Assembly: GCA_963377175.1 (NCBI GenBank)
Contig: CAUJNA010001502.1
Span: forward strand, 178,501-242,500
Source of the DNA: Effrenium voratum
Taxonomy: Eukaryota > Sar > Dinophyceae > Suessiales > Symbiodiniaceae
Length of the DNA stretch: 64,000 nt
Direction: 5' to 3'
Shown: piece by piece, positions 12,301-21,800 of the stretch
How the letters are laid out: each line of letters begins with the position of its first letter
Position numbering within the stretch: position 1 is the first letter of the stretch
Notes under the pieces: generated by a model
Database searches by the model: none
Told to the model about the DNA's origin: nothing
The model's input: the letters and a program-made list of their open reading frames with translations, nothing else
Made by a program: the position numbers and the translations under genes

Positions 12301-12431
12301 GCCTGGGCCGATCGCCGCAGGCGATTGGACACGGCGGAGATGGGCGCGGTCGCAAGTGCCAGGGTCATGGCCAGCGCCGTGAGGAGAATCGCCAGTGGCG
12401 AGCAAAGGCGCCTGGTGCCGCCGGATTTCAT
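241..12431 (-). CDS. Secreted PAN/apple-domain protein (gene A), 5' complete, 3' end off the window
   Basis: A multi-exon gene read leftward from an ATG at 12431. The first exon encodes a clear signal peptide, so the product should enter the secretory pathway. Later exons spell two modules like PAN/apple domains, which are cysteine-paired folds that bind protein or carbohydrate. Module 1 runs RTVEADP, then LRCRRDYK, then CAQFSWWPDGGCLLTDEG, then KWSGVVVGPRNCQDLT. Module 2 runs CMESC, then RCNYFSLWSTGDEHWCRLTQHC, ending ITIYK. The next exon ends GNCCPDG, as in small cysteine-rich stretches seen in dinoflagellate secreted proteins. Phases agree at the joins 10732/9795/9019/7933, 6020/4245 and 4245/338. 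The ligand and cellular role are unknown. The gene continues left of base 241. The exons at 11.4 kb and 7.0 kb are less certain than the rest. Confidence 0.75.
1308..1450. mobile_element. Inverted-repeat element, family 2
   Basis: AATGTTGACCCCGGATTAAT at the left and TTCTTGATCCGGGTTTCCC at the right, with the paired inner blocks GGGGGTGTTCCCC and GGACACCCCCC. The right end is diverged. Confidence 0.6.
1736..1905. repeat. CCAACC / CCGCCC low-complexity tract
   Basis: CCAACCAACCAACC repeats grade into CCCGCCCC and CCACACCGCCCC repeats. Apparent proline-rich open frames are by-products. Confidence 0.85.
2669..2770. mobile_element. Inverted-repeat element, family 1
   Basis: A full copy of about 100 bases. 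It starts CTCACTTCCGGAGTGGATTG and ends CCAGGAACTCAGGAAGTGAG. The ends are inverted repeats of each other and the interior (GCCACCAAAATGGTCTTCCC) recurs in the other copies. It is too short to code for a transposase, so it is MITE-like. Lies in the last intron of gene A. Confidence 0.8.
3763..3784. repeat. GT microsatellite
   Basis: About eleven GT units adjoining a family 2 element. Confidence 0.9.
3818..3934. mobile_element. Inverted-repeat element, family 2
   Basis: AATGTTGACCCAGGATTAAT at the left; CCAGGGTTAACATT at the right. The inner motif AAAAGTGATGAATCCCCACT is typical of the family. Confidence 0.75.
4125..4245 (-). CDS. Gene A exon: PAN module 2 core
   Basis: The frame reads RCNYFSLWSTGDEHWCRL then TQHC, and ends GQVITIYK. 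CNYFS-W, the CxL-C pair and the terminal hydrophobic strand followed by YKR are the PAN/apple pattern. The donor is GC (AG|GCCG) in phase 2; the acceptor AG lies just beyond 4245. Confidence 0.75.
5991..6020 (-). CDS. Gene A micro-exon (30 bases): start of PAN module 2
   Basis: CCCCAG is followed by codons for LSYCMESCD, with a GT donor after 5991. Phase 1 at the end supplies the G that completes an aspartate codon with AT of the next exon, giving CMESCDDAPRCNYFSLW across the join. Taken alone it would be too short to believe; the phase agreement and the cysteine spacing support it. Confidence 0.5.
6366..6471. mobile_element. Inverted-repeat element, family 1
   Basis: Starts GGCTCACTTCCGATCGAGTG and keeps the interior TCTAAACTTTCTGAGTGTCA. 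The right end is decayed (CCAGTAGCTCGGGTGGTGAG). Confidence 0.7.
6870..7026 (-). CDS. Gene A probable linker exon
   Basis: A very GC-rich block has an acceptor at GGGAG just before 7026. The preferred frame reads AATLVEGKRGDAFCHGEALL and continues in an alanine-, serine- and proline-rich stretch. A second open frame crosses the same block, so the frame and the end are uncertain. It lies between the two PAN modules and would be a linker. Confidence 0.35.
7450..7585. mobile_element. Inverted-repeat element, family 2, best-preserved copy
   Basis: TAATGTTGACCCCAGAATCA at the left and AATCCGGGGTCAACATTACT at the right are inverted. AGGGGGGTGTCCCC and GGGGATTCATCACTTTTGGA lie inside. It sits in an intron of gene A. 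Confidence 0.85.
7865..7933 (-). CDS. Gene A exon: end of PAN module 1
   Basis: CTGCAG precedes codons reading ATPFKWSGVVVGPRNCQD. This continues the previous exon in phase 0 and supplies the closing strand and last cysteine of the module. The donor may be GC at 7864 or GC at 7873; both keep phase 0. Confidence 0.65.
8955..9019 (-). CDS. Gene A exon: PAN module 1 core
   Basis: The frame reads AQFSWWPDGGCLLTDEGSIL. The FSWWPDGGC motif is the central strand and disulphide cysteine of this PAN-like family. The acceptor is CAG and the donor is GC after 8955. Phases agree with the exons on both sides. Confidence 0.7.
9053..9180. mobile_element. Inverted-repeat element, family 2, diverged
   Basis: The inner motif GGGAATCCTTCACTTTTGTG and the block CCCGACACCCCTATT match the family. 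The terminal repeats are weak (GTTAACTCC and GAAGAATTTCC). It is 34 bases upstream of a gene A exon. Confidence 0.5.
9472..9543. mobile_element. Inverted-repeat element, family 3
   Basis: A 72-base element whose first 14 bases, CTCACTTGCCCAAA, are an exact inverted copy of its last 14. Interior: CCTTTTGACCTTTGAGTTTT. Related pieces lie at 9208-9245, 28048-28117 and 59118-59160. Confidence 0.75.
9771..9795 (-). CDS. Gene A micro-exon (25 bases) in PAN module 1
   Basis: A CAG acceptor is followed by codons for LRCRRDYK plus one base. If the donor is GA (TGACGCC follows), the single T joins GC of the next exon to make a cysteine, giving LRCRRDYKCAQFSWW across the junction. That restores a sensible PAN sequence with both reading phases respected. 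A GT donor two bases earlier is available but gives a different phase. Confidence 0.5.
10666..10732 (-). CDS. Gene A exon: start of PAN module 1
   Basis: After a CAG acceptor the frame reads QGMYYGKPFKMQGS then KRTVEADP, with a GT donor at 10665. The motif RTVEADP followed by a CxxxC pair is typical of the first helix region of PAN-like modules in dinoflagellate predicted proteins. Phase 0 at the end matches the next exon. Confidence 0.6.
11380..11486 (-). CDS. Gene A probable exon 2
   Basis: The only frame without a stop reads LWKRFEDLAVTRLAEAVVED followed by VPEGCFK. It is amphipathic, GC-rich at third positions and bounded by an AG upstream (after 11487). It sits between the signal peptide exon and the first PAN exon. 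Its phases do not match both neighbours at the ends given, so either the boundaries are off by a few bases or a small exon has been missed. Confidence 0.5.
11588..11762. mobile_element. Inverted-repeat element, family 5, copy 1
   Basis: Left end AAGTAGGTTATACACTCCC; right end TAACCATGGTTATAACCTAC then CTACTAGG. An internal AT palindrome (GGTTATAATTATAATTGG) is present. It pairs with the copy at 41700. Confidence 0.6.
12298..12431 (-). CDS. Gene A exon 1: start codon and signal peptide
   Basis: The ATG at 12431 opens a 44-codon exon. It starts MKSGGTRRLCSPLAILL, continues through a leucine- and alanine-rich core and reaches a likely signal peptidase site near TAPISA (about residue 33). A basic stretch, NRLRRSAQAR, follows. 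This is the usual n-, h- and c-region layout of an ER signal peptide. A GT donor after 12298 leaves phase 2. An AG lies 5 bases upstream of the ATG and could serve as a trans-splice acceptor; that is inference. The sequence just upstream resembles repeat family 2. Confidence 0.75.
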
Positions 12432-12510
12432 AAACCCTTCGCATTCACAGGGGGGTGTTCCATCCGAAAGTGACCCCCCACTGAAAGGGATTGTCTACCC
12501 TTGTAGTTTT
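12425..12510. mobile_element. Family 2 remnant at the start of gene A
   Basis: GGATTTCATAAACCCTTCGC, AGGGGGGTGTTCCATCCGAA and AGTGACCCCCCACTG match the left part of family 2. It overlaps or touches the start codon of gene A, so the 5' untranslated sequence would be element-derived. Confidence 0.45.
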
Positions 12511-12924
12511 GTTGATTGGTTGAGGTTCGGAAGAACCCTGATATCTTTGAGGGCAGTTCCAAGCTCGCAAGTATCTATATTTCTCTGATATGATATGTAT
12601 ATATATATAGACGGCTTTCGGGATGATGTCGCAAGGGAGACTATGAGCAAACTAATCAGTCTGAACACCTGCAGCAAATGGATTGCCTGGCCGCCCAACT
12701 CCCCGCACTCCCGGCAAGGTTTGCCACCCGAACAGGGCTTGAGGATCCTATGACCAACGCACTACGCAACACACGTTGACGGTGGGTTCGGGATCCTGTG
12801 AGAATGTAGTATGTCCGCCGACCCCTTCTCCTCAAAGGGGAGGCGCACGGGAAGGGTGGTTGCAGTACAAGCGCATGGATTGATCTTTGAGGCAAGCAAA
12901 TGACTACTGGCATCATACGGATGC

Positions 12925-14250
12925 CCATCATCATCATCATCATCATCATCATCGATATGATCCTTCATCATTCTTATCGTCAACATCATCATCATCATCA
13001 TTTCTATATCCTTCAACATCATCATCTCTTATTAGCCGGCACTGGTGATGCCGAGGATGTCATCATCATCTCTTTTTAGGCAGCACTGGTGATGCAAAGG
13101 GTGTTATGATGATAGTTGTCATCATAATCATCATCATGATCATCCTTATTATGATGTCATCGCTCTTCTCATCATCATCATGATGATCATCATCATCTCA
13201 TTCTTATTCTTATCTTATTCTTATATGCATTTCAAAAGTAACGTTAGGCCCCATTGGCAATGCAGAGGATGCTACGATGATAGTTATCATCACAGTCCTC
13301 ATCCTTATCATCACTATCATCATGGTCATCATCATCTCTTGTTAGCCGGCACTGATGATGCTGATAGTTATCATCACAGTCCTCATCCTTGTCATCAGTA
13401 TCATCACGGTCATCACCATCTCTTATTAGGCAGCACTGGTGATGCAAAGGGTGTTACGATGATAGTTATCATCATAATCATCATCATGATCGTCCTTATT
13501 ATGATGTCATCGCTCTTCTCATCATCATCATCATGATCATCATCATCTCATTCTTGTTCTTATTCTTATACGCATTTCAAAAGAAACGTTAGACCCCATT
13601 GGCAATGCAGAGGATGCTACGACGATACTTATCATCACAGTCCTCATCCTCATCATCACTATCATCATGGTTATCATCATCTCTTATTAGCCGGCACTGG
13701 TGATGCCGAGGATGTCATCATCATCTCTTATTAGGCAGCACTGGTGATGCAAAGGTGTTATGATGATAATTATCATCATAATCATCATCATGATCATCCT
13801 TATTATGATGTCATCGCTCTTCTCATCATCATCATTATGATCATCATCATCTCATTCTTATTCTTATTCTTATGCATTTCAAAAGTGACCCCATTGGCAA
13901 TGCAGAGGATGCTACCAGCCCTCATCTTCGTATATAGAAGAAAGATAGAAGAAAGAGATGATGATAATGATGACAATCATGATGACAATGATGAAGATGA
14001 CTCGTATGATAACTATCATCGTAACATCCTCTGCATTACCAAAGCTGTGGACTATCATCGTAGCATCCTCTGCATTACCAAAGCTGCGGATGACTGTCAT
14101 GATAACTATCATCGTAGCATCCTCTGCATTACCAAGGGTGCCTAGCGATGATCATGACTACGCATCATTCGCAGCATCTCTGGCAATCATGAGGATAATC
14201 ATCACTACGCATCCCCAGCATCTCCAGCAGCGATGATCATAATCATGACT
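12925..14250. repeat. TCA-rich satellite with higher-order repeat
   Basis: Runs of TCA/TGA triplets are arranged in a longer unit of about 300-345 bases. Unit landmarks are TGCATTTCAAAAGTAACGTT (13224, 13569, 13873), GGCAATGCAGAGGATGCTAC and GGCAGCACTGGTGATGC. About three units are seen, then a decayed part with GTAGCATCCTCTGCATTACC in the opposite orientation (13999-14140). Open frames of poly-Met, Asp or His here are artefacts of the repeat. Confidence 0.9.
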
Positions 14251-14796
14251 ACGCATCACTGTCGAAACGGCACCTCGCCTCAGATGCCATTTGGGTCAAA
14301 AAGAAACCAAAGAAACCAAAACCAAGGGCACTGTTTTTGGTTGCTCGAAAACACCAACTAAATCCAGGGGTCGGCGGCACTGGGCGGCAGCCCTTAAATA
14401 ATGTAGTTGCTGCAAACCAGACGTTGCCAGCAAAAACGTGTTCACATTGCTACCTGACCTTGGCCAGACTTAGGCAGCCCACAACCCGCCGGTTAAAACA
14501 CTGATCTGACTGGCCAGACCAGCTCGAAAGAGCGATGCCCTGGATGTGTAACCCACTGCACCACCACAAGCTGGAGTTCCTCTTATTAGAAAGCAAGCTA
14601 ACATGACTGCATCGCAAGGCAAAGTTAGGGGTAGCATGATGTAGGGGCCCACTTTCCAAGGCCCAGTCAGCTTTCGAAAGCTCAACGGGTTCAACTCCAA
14701 GCACCAACCAGTTTGACTCCAAAACTCAACTGGGTTAATTGCAAAGCCCAACCTATAGGCACGCTTTCCAAAAGAACTGCAGCCTTCAAAACGGGA

Positions 14797-15040
14797 ATGC
14801 GCGTGTGTGCTTGTGTGCATGGAGGTGCGTGCATGCGGGTGTGCGCGGGTGTGAGAGACAGTGTGTTGTTTGGGTTTGTGCTTGTGTTTATTTGTCAGAG
14901 TGTGTGTGTGTGTGTTGTTTGTGTGTGTGTGTGTGTGTGCTTGTGTTTGTGTTTGTGTTTGTGTGTGTGTGATTATAATTGTGTGGACACGCTTGTGCGT
15001 GTGTGTTGGTGTGCCTGTGTGTCTGCGTGTGCATGCACGA
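14797..15040. repeat. GT-rich microsatellite tract
   Basis: GTGTGT runs are broken by TTTGTG and GTGCGT variants for about 240 bases. Confidence 0.9.
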
Positions 15041-15265
15041 AGTTACGTTTGAGCAATGCAAAACGGCAAATTCCTTGTTCGAGAGACAGGTGATTGAGAA
15101 GAATGGAAAGGAACCAACCCCTAGACTCCCCCCAGCTGCCCCAGAAACAGCGAACCTGTGACGTGCATGCTGTTGTCCGCAGAAACCGAGACTTGGACAC
15201 CACATGCCCCAACAACCTGCAGCATTCCCGCTTAAGCGGTGGTTGAACGAGGAATCAACCCTTAA

Positions 15266-15368
15266 GCTCACTTCCTGAGTGGATTGGCCAAAAAACGTGC
15301 AAACTTTGTTTGCCACAAAAACGGTCCGCCCAACAAAGCATATAGTCCAGGAACTCAGGAAGTGAGTA
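15266..15368. mobile_element. Inverted-repeat element, family 1, best-preserved copy
   Basis: GCTCACTTCCTGAGTGGATT at the left and CAGGAACTCAGGAAGTGAGT at the right form a near-perfect terminal inverted repeat. The interior has GCCACAAAAACGGTCCGCCC. It lies between genes B and A. Confidence 0.85.
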
Positions 15369-15549
15369 AATAAGCGGCAGTGCCACGGCTCATTCCGAGC
15401 CTGAGTCGCGCGATCCGAGCTTGCGCTGGAGTAGCTGACGCGGTGAGTGGCCTGGAACAACGGCGCTGGCCGATGGACAGGCCCGCACTTCCCCGGGAGT
15501 CTTTGGGGCTTTGGGGGGAAACAAAGGAACCTTCTCTTCCACTTGCTTA

Positions 15550-15620
15550 AGCCCCAGTGGAGAAAAAATACTTCCAGTAGTTATAGATTCCCTTTTAAAT
15601 CCAAAGAGGGAAAACAACAA
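15550..15620. repeat. Dispersed repeat, family 6
   Basis: Contains CCAGTAGTTATAGATTCCCT, AAATCC and GAGGGAAAA. Similar stretches occur at 30930-30980, 59575-59637, 60778-60858 and 61610-61672, with a shared order of CCC-GG(C)AAA, CCAGTAGTGATAGATTCCC and a purine-rich end. Confidence 0.6.
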
Positions 15621-16200
15621 ATATGATTGAGCAACTTGAAAAGGAAACTCAGCACTTGTTTGCAGCTGGATTGGCTGGGAGAGGCTGCCTCCAATCCAAA
15701 TACTCCTCATTTCATGATATGTACCACTAAAGCGGCCCTAAAAGGTACGAAGTGCAAGAACTCGGGAGATGATTCTCCCTTTAAGACTCAGCCCAATTGC
15801 AGCAAAGACAAGCTTCTCCTTCGAATCAGGTTCGGAACATAGTGGCTTGTTGGTCCTTCCAGCTCATAAAAAAAAAACGGAGTCTTTTTGAGAGTACCCA
15901 TTTAAACAGGGTTGAAGGACAACCAATAGGCAACCAAACACTTCAAGGGGTCCCAATGATAAGCCACACCCAATGCAACAAAAAAGATCAGGACAAACCA
16001 CAGTCTGCCGGAATAACAGGTACATTTCCATACCTCCTTTAGGGACCCAGGCTCGTCTCAGCCCAACAAAAACATATTGGGAACACCAACCACTTCAGAA
16101 CATCCCAAGCCGGTCTCTACCCCATCACTCCGTGCCCAGTGGCTGCATCTCCTCCATGGAAGGCCTTGGCTCTCCAAACCGAGAGTGACTGTGCGTGTAT

Positions 16201-16258
16201 GGTGGGCGGGCGGGCGGGCGGGGGCGGGGGCGGGCGGGGGCGGGCGGGCGGGCGGGTC
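16201..16258 (+). repeat. GGGC tract with quadruplex potential
   Basis: More than ten G-runs of three to five bases separated by single C bases. The + strand could form a G-quadruplex and the region may be a replication or sequencing obstacle. Confidence 0.8.
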
Positions 16259-16889
16259 TGTGCCGTGCGCTGCCTAGGCCCCTCGTCAAAGCCAAATGGC
16301 TGTCTCAAAATATGGGGAAACCCGAAATGGCGGTTGCCTTTTGGTTTCCCACTAAACCAACCTGCAAAGGGTAGCCTCAATTTCGCATCTCCCATTGAGC
16401 GCCTTCAAGAAAGCACAAGACAAGCAGAATTTGCGCCAAGCCGCTGCGAAGCTGACATGACAGGAAGCGGCGCAGCAAGATGGTTCGCCATCGGATTGTC
16501 TGCACAATTTTGGAGGCGCACGGCCCAAATGTAAAGTTAAAGATAGAACAAACTTTGGCAAACTTGTGCACGGGGTGCCTGGGATACACGTGCAAAGCCG
16601 AAATGTGTCAGCCCCTGGTGCCGACCTACTGATCTTTGCTTGCCGTGCTTTGATTGATTCACTCGGATGGTATCTCACATGACACGAGGCTGGCATTCGC
16701 AAAGAATGGCTGCAAGCTTGTTGAAAGGGCGCTAGTCCACTCTGAAAGCCTTTTACGGGCGAAGTCTAATCTCCCGCCATGGTTTTGGCGCGCAAACCAC
16801 GTTGGAAGATCATCTTGGAAAGGGGTGCTTCCTGCGCAGCTCTCAACCATGTGCTTGGTGCGTAGCTACCTTTCTGCGCGGATGGGCCA

Positions 16890-16985
16890 TTTCTGCGCGG
16901 ATGGGCCAATAAAAAGTCCAAACTTTCTGAGTGCCACCAAAATTGTTCTCCCAAAAGTATAAAGTCCCGGAACTCGAGAAGTGAG
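16890..16985. mobile_element. Inverted-repeat element, family 1, left end decayed
   Basis: The interior CAAACTTTCTGAGTGCCACC and the right end GGAACTCGAGAAGTGAGAAC match the family. The left end is replaced by a tandem pair of CTGCGCGGATGGGCCA. Confidence 0.7.
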
Positions 16986-18164
16986 AACAGCACCGCACCA
17001 TTTTCCTTGGTCCCCTGCAATGGGGTTCAAACAAGCCTCCTTGCCTGAAAACCTGGCGTCCTGCGACAAACCTTACCATTGGCCAATTGATAAGGCAGCA
17101 ACAAACATACCTCGTTCAGCTTCCCTTGGGGCTGGCTTCCCATTTACCCTCTATAAGAACCAGGGGTTCAAACCCCCCAAAGCAAACAAATCCAAAGCAC
17201 CAAATAAGGTTCAATTGCATCCCACACACGTACAGCAGAATCGGACAAATGAACTGAAGAAGCGCTAGAACATGGACAAGAAAAGTGAAGACACCCCTGC
17301 TAGATGCGGAAACAAGGGGTAGGTGTCCTTTTGAACTGTTCCTTTTTGAGTCGTGGCCTGCTTGAGAGAATCAAACAAGTAGTGGGTCTGTCAAAATCGG
17401 GGGGAATTCGAAGCTTGAGATCAACCCTGCAAAAGGTGCCGAGCCTCAAAAAACAGACACACACACACACACAAACGTGGCTATCAAGCAAAGCCAGCCT
17501 CCCTTTTTTCGGACAACTCTAGGCATTAGCGTTGTACAAGGCCTCAACCCACCGGAAGAAGCCGCGAAACGGGCAAACGGCCCTGAACCGATCTGGCGGA
17601 TTTGCGGCGAGACGCGGCAAGTTTACACCAGAAAAGGCAACTGAACCGTGCGGGAGAATAAGCCCAGGTGATATCCCCAACATTCCCCAACCCACCCTCC
17701 GGAACCCTCCCTGAAAGCTGCCCCAAACCACCTAAGCACCTATGTGGGCAGAGACCAAGCCCATAGCTTCCAGCCGTTCAGGAAAAAGGCTCTTGGCCTT
17801 GCGACTCTCACTTTCTAAAAGAATCAACGGATCCCTTAGAGGCACAAATGAAGCCAGGATTCCCAGAAAGCAAGTTGCAGTGGCTTCCTGTACGCAAGCA
17901 AGCGCAGGCCGTGGAACTTGTGCTGGGGCATTGGAAGCTAGAAAACCATCTTCCTGCTCTTAAGCCTTGCTCACGCTCGATGACGTCACAGGCGGGGTCG
18001 GTTGTTGGCACCCTGCACAAAGTCTAACTGTTTGATAGGATGAAGGGAAACAAACGTCTCCAAAAGTGGGGACATTTACTCCCCAAGCGCTTCTATCAGG
18101 CTAGCGGGGAAGATTCATTCATTTCCCAGAAGGCTGAACATGAAAGGACGATGAGAAGTAAATC

Positions 18165-18270
18165 CTGTCGGCTTCATCCTGAACCCCTTCCGCATCAAAG
18201 AAGCCGCCCCTCCGTCCGTCCAGCCGCCGCCAGACCGAGCCAATTATGCTCATGGGATCCCATGCCTCGT
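18165..18270 (-). other. Orphan coding-like segment between genes B and A
   Basis: The minus strand has an open frame reading WDPMSIIGSVWRRLDGRRGG then FFDAEGVQDEADR, GC-rich and protein-like, about 500 bases beyond the stop of gene B. It may be a lost exon, an alternative 3' exon of gene B, or chance in a GGC/GGA-rich stretch. No family recognised. Confidence 0.25.
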
Positions 18271-18356
18271 TCTCACTGGATTTTACCTGAATGGCAACCT
18301 TGGAAGGAGGAAACTTTGTGACCCCTTGAGAAAAGCAAAGAAGAACAATGTGGCCA

Positions 18357-18463
18357 GGGGTCAAAATCTCGTACCCCCAGTAAACATCCCAATCCCCACT
18401 AAAATAGGTTCTAAAATTGGTGGTGCACCAATCCCCCAAAATTGGATCCCATCGGTTTTGACC
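18357..18463 (+). mobile_element. Inverted-repeat element, family 4, copy 1
   Basis: GGGGTCAAAATCTCGTACCC at the left and ATCGGTTTTGACCC at the right; termini GGGTCAAAA and TTTTGACCC are inverted. It is the reverse complement of the copy at 34354. Confidence 0.75.
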
Positions 18464-18585
18464 CAATGTGGGGTTGGGGGAGTTCCGGGGCAAGGCCGGG
18501 CATCTCGTGAACTGAGCTGCACGTAGCTGTACACGGCACATGTTCGCACCGAAGGGGCCACCAAGCTCTGAGCTTTTCGTCTGCC

Positions 18586-18671
18586 AACTCACTTCCTGAG
18601 TAGATTGGCGAAATGCCACTAAAAGGTTCTTCCCAAAAGGCACCAAGTCCAAGAACGCAGGGAGTAAGTAA
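18586..18671. mobile_element. Inverted-repeat element, family 1, internally shortened
   Basis: ACTCACTTCCTGAGTAGATT and AAGAACGCAGGGAGTAAGTA ends enclose a shortened interior. It lies about 100 bases beyond the stop of gene B. Confidence 0.7.
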
Positions 18672-18774
18672 CACAGTCTTCCCAAGTAAGAAGTGTCCAG
18701 CAACTAAGGAGGCGCGAAGAAGCTCGAAGCAAGTGGCGCCCGGTTTTTGCTTCGTTGCCACTCTTTGACTCAGG

Positions 18775-18863
18775 TCAAAGGTCGCTTTTCTCGTCGAAGT
18801 CATCGGCCTCGCTGGTCGTGGAACTGGAACTCGCGGACTGGTCTGGTCGGTGCGTCGGAAGGC
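18775..18863 (-). CDS. Gene B terminal exon with stop
   Basis: CCTCAG precedes LPTHRPDQSASSSSTTSE then ADDFDEKSDL and a TGA stop (18775-18777). It is low-complexity, serine-rich and acidic, like many cytoplasmic channel tails. The phase matches the preceding tail exon. No polyadenylation signal is recognisable. Confidence 0.6.
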
Positions 18864-21800
18864 CTGAGGCAGCCAAGGCCTGATTTTTCATCTTTAGCAC
18901 GCTTCCTTTGACCCATAGTCACAAAGCACTTTCAAACTGAATTCTGGGTTAGACGTAGACCCCTGAAGCTCACTTTTTGCTTGAAGAAAGACATGGAGGA
19001 ATAGCGTCTACCAACGGCGTGGACCTCCAAGCAATTCGTGGCAGTGCCCCGCCTGCATGGGGCCAGCTGGAGCCTTTGTGAATCACCATCAGGGGGTGCG
19101 TCTCTGTCCGCTCATCCTACGGCCAGCGCGACTCGGGAAAAAGCCAACACACCTTGGCCATGATTGCCTGAAAGCCTCAGTGGATGTCTAGAACCCTTAT
19201 TAACTTATTAACAGGTTCATGACGATCCCTACGCCAAGGGGCCTTGTGGCACCTTCAAAGGCGACAATCTGATGAATGATTGTCACTGAGTACTCGAGCA
19301 AATCACAGCCCGCGGACTCCCCTACAGGTTGTCATGGAAGCCAGCAAAAGGGTCCCCCAAAAGGAGATTCCTCTACAAGTGGCGGGTTTTGGGGTTCCAT
19401 GTCAAGCTGTAGGCAGCATTTCCTTGTTTAGTGTTGCAAGGAAACCAAACCAAACAAGCAATCGCAGGAATTTACTCCACTACTTCGCCTGACGCAGGAC
19501 GCAACCAGGCAGGACCAAACAAAGCTTTGCTCGTTTTCCCCGTTGAGGCTTGGATTTTCATGGGCGCTTTTCTTGGGAAGCTGCTTTGCTATGCGACATC
19601 ACCAGCCTCACCCAGAATGGTACTCAGGTTTTCAAGAAACACGGCGCTTGTGATACTTGGCACGCCATTGGTCCATGTTCAGCTTAACAAAACATCGAAA
19701 ACTCAAGGCCACCAACTCTGTGCCAGCCCGAGAAGAACTGGCCAATCGTGTCCTCCCGAAAGACCTACCCTGGAACGCTTCAAACCATAGAACATCGCTG
19801 GGTGGCAGGTGACGATGTCACTACTTAAATGTTCATCACGATTTCCCCCTATAGCTACCTATGCTATAGGTGATGCCTCTATGTGCATTCTCCCCCCAAA
19901 TGAAGCGGCCCCCATATCCCGACCGAAACGGGGTAAGCCGTTTTTAAGTGCGCATGGCAACGATCCAGCTCAACCATTTGGAGGAGCTCCGTCATACCAT
20001 AGCTGCATAAACCTAGGCACACAGACAGCAAAGGTTGTCTTCCGGTTGAGGTCCTTGAATGCATAAACACCATTTAGGCAGAGCCAACTCCTAAAAAAAA
20101 AAAACGCATCCAAGGGTCTCGCGGTGCATTCTGGCACCAAATTGACGCTCCCGGACCCCTTTCTCGGGTCCACGACCCCTTTCTCGGGTCCAACGTGTGA
20201 CGCTCCCGCCTCGTTGAGAAGCAAGCGCTGGAGCAGCGTCTCGCGTCCTGGCAAGGCGTGGGCTGAACTTGGCTCACTTCCTGAGTAAATTGGTCAGAAC
20301 AAGTCAAACGGTGGGTATTTGCGATTGAAGAGCCCCAGCTTTTTCATGGCGACACGACCCAAAGTTTGAGCAGGTTTTTTTTGTTCGTCCAAACCAGCGC
20401 AAACGCGCAAGCCAAACAAACAAACAAAACAAATAAAGCGACCCAGAAGAGGATTCGCGCCACCAACATTGCTGGTAGCCGCACCGAATTCCCTTTAACC
20501 AGCCCATCAAAAGGGTACCAGGCACAAACCATGCTTCTGCAGTCCGCAAGCTGGGCGATCCTTCGTTTGATTCGAATCAAAAGAACGCCAAGAATCGTTT
20601 ACTCACTTTCCCAGTTTGACAAAACAGGCTGGTGTTAGGTGGGCGGAAAGCAAATGCCCCTTGGGGTGCATCGCGCTACAAGCCGGCTGTCCGTAAGGTG
20701 GTTGTTAACACCAAAATACCTTTCAGGAACCGTTGCCCCCCCCCCCAAATGAACAACTTCGCACATTGCTGTTCGCGACTCTTGGCGGGGTAGACTCACG
20801 AAGCCCTTTATTTAAAGGGGAACTTTCGAAAGGGGGGGCCGCTCTTAGGGGCGTGGCCTGCAGATTTTGCCGCATTTCATTCCCTAGGTTCAATCCCAAG
20901 ACCCGGAAGGTCCTTCCCTCGCTCTCGCGCCAGAGTTGCCCCAAATTCCATCGGACAGGGCCACGCCTTGGGAGGGCTTCCAGGCCGGCGACTCTTCCGC
21001 AGCCTCGGTGTCGTCGCTCTCCATCTCCTCGCGCGGATTGGATCCAGCCGCCCGCACGCGGCTAAGAAGGGCGTGTGAAAGCGACATGCGGCATGTGGTT
21101 GGACCATGTTCTGAAGAAACAGAAACCTTCTTTGCGTAACTTGGACTTGGATGTTTTCGAGGTTCCTTTTGGCATCTTTTGGCGGGGTGACGGTTCAAAG
21201 GGGACATATACTGTAACTTGCTGGTGCGACAGGTAGGGAATGTGGGAATGAACCGTTTCGGGATTTTCGAATAAAGGAAACCGCCAGTTGAATGGTTTAT
21301 AAGGGTCATTCCCTCCCGGTACTTCCCCGCAAGCTGCTTCTTTCACACCAGGTGGCTCGGTAGAACTTGTTTTTTGTTATTCAGAGTTGCTCCAACCCAA
21401 ACCTTGGGGCTTGATCTAGCGCTCGCGTTTGCAAGCCTAAGCCCGACCCATGGTTCCACTTAAGGCCTTGGTAAGCTTCGCTCCCTTGCAACCAAGTTTA
21501 TCCAAACAAAAAGAGGTCGAGCCATGCCCCCAAACTTGCCCAGACTGATCTGACCCCAGATTTGGTCGGCAACGCACCGGCGGTAAATGATGACTGCTGG
21601 CTGGTGAAAAAGGCAACCAACCTACCGTTCCACCCCATCGGGCGGCGGGAAACCTCCCCGCGGTTCCTCGCGCACAGCCAAGGCGGTGTCAATGATCAGG
21701 GCTAGGAGGATGTTCAAAACGATGAGGTTCGCCAGCACCTGAACAAAGCACGGAAATTCCGAGGAGCCAATCAAAAGGGCTAAGAAAAACAGGTGTCCTG

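Larger units (their letters stand above)
12511..18774. other. Intergenic region between gene B (stop) and gene A (start)
   Basis: Holds TA and TCA repeats, the GT tract, three family 1 elements, one family 4, one family 6 repeat, the GGGC tract and the orphan segment at 18.2 kb. I see no recognisable promoter. Dinoflagellate promoters lack a TATA box, so this is not informative. Confidence 0.6.

Noticed and set aside
12925..14250. Poly-Met, poly-Asp and His-rich open frames
   Set aside because: They are translations of the TCA satellite.
14797..15040. Cys/Val-rich open frame over the GT tract
   Set aside because: It is a translation of GTGTGC repeats, not a cysteine-rich peptide.
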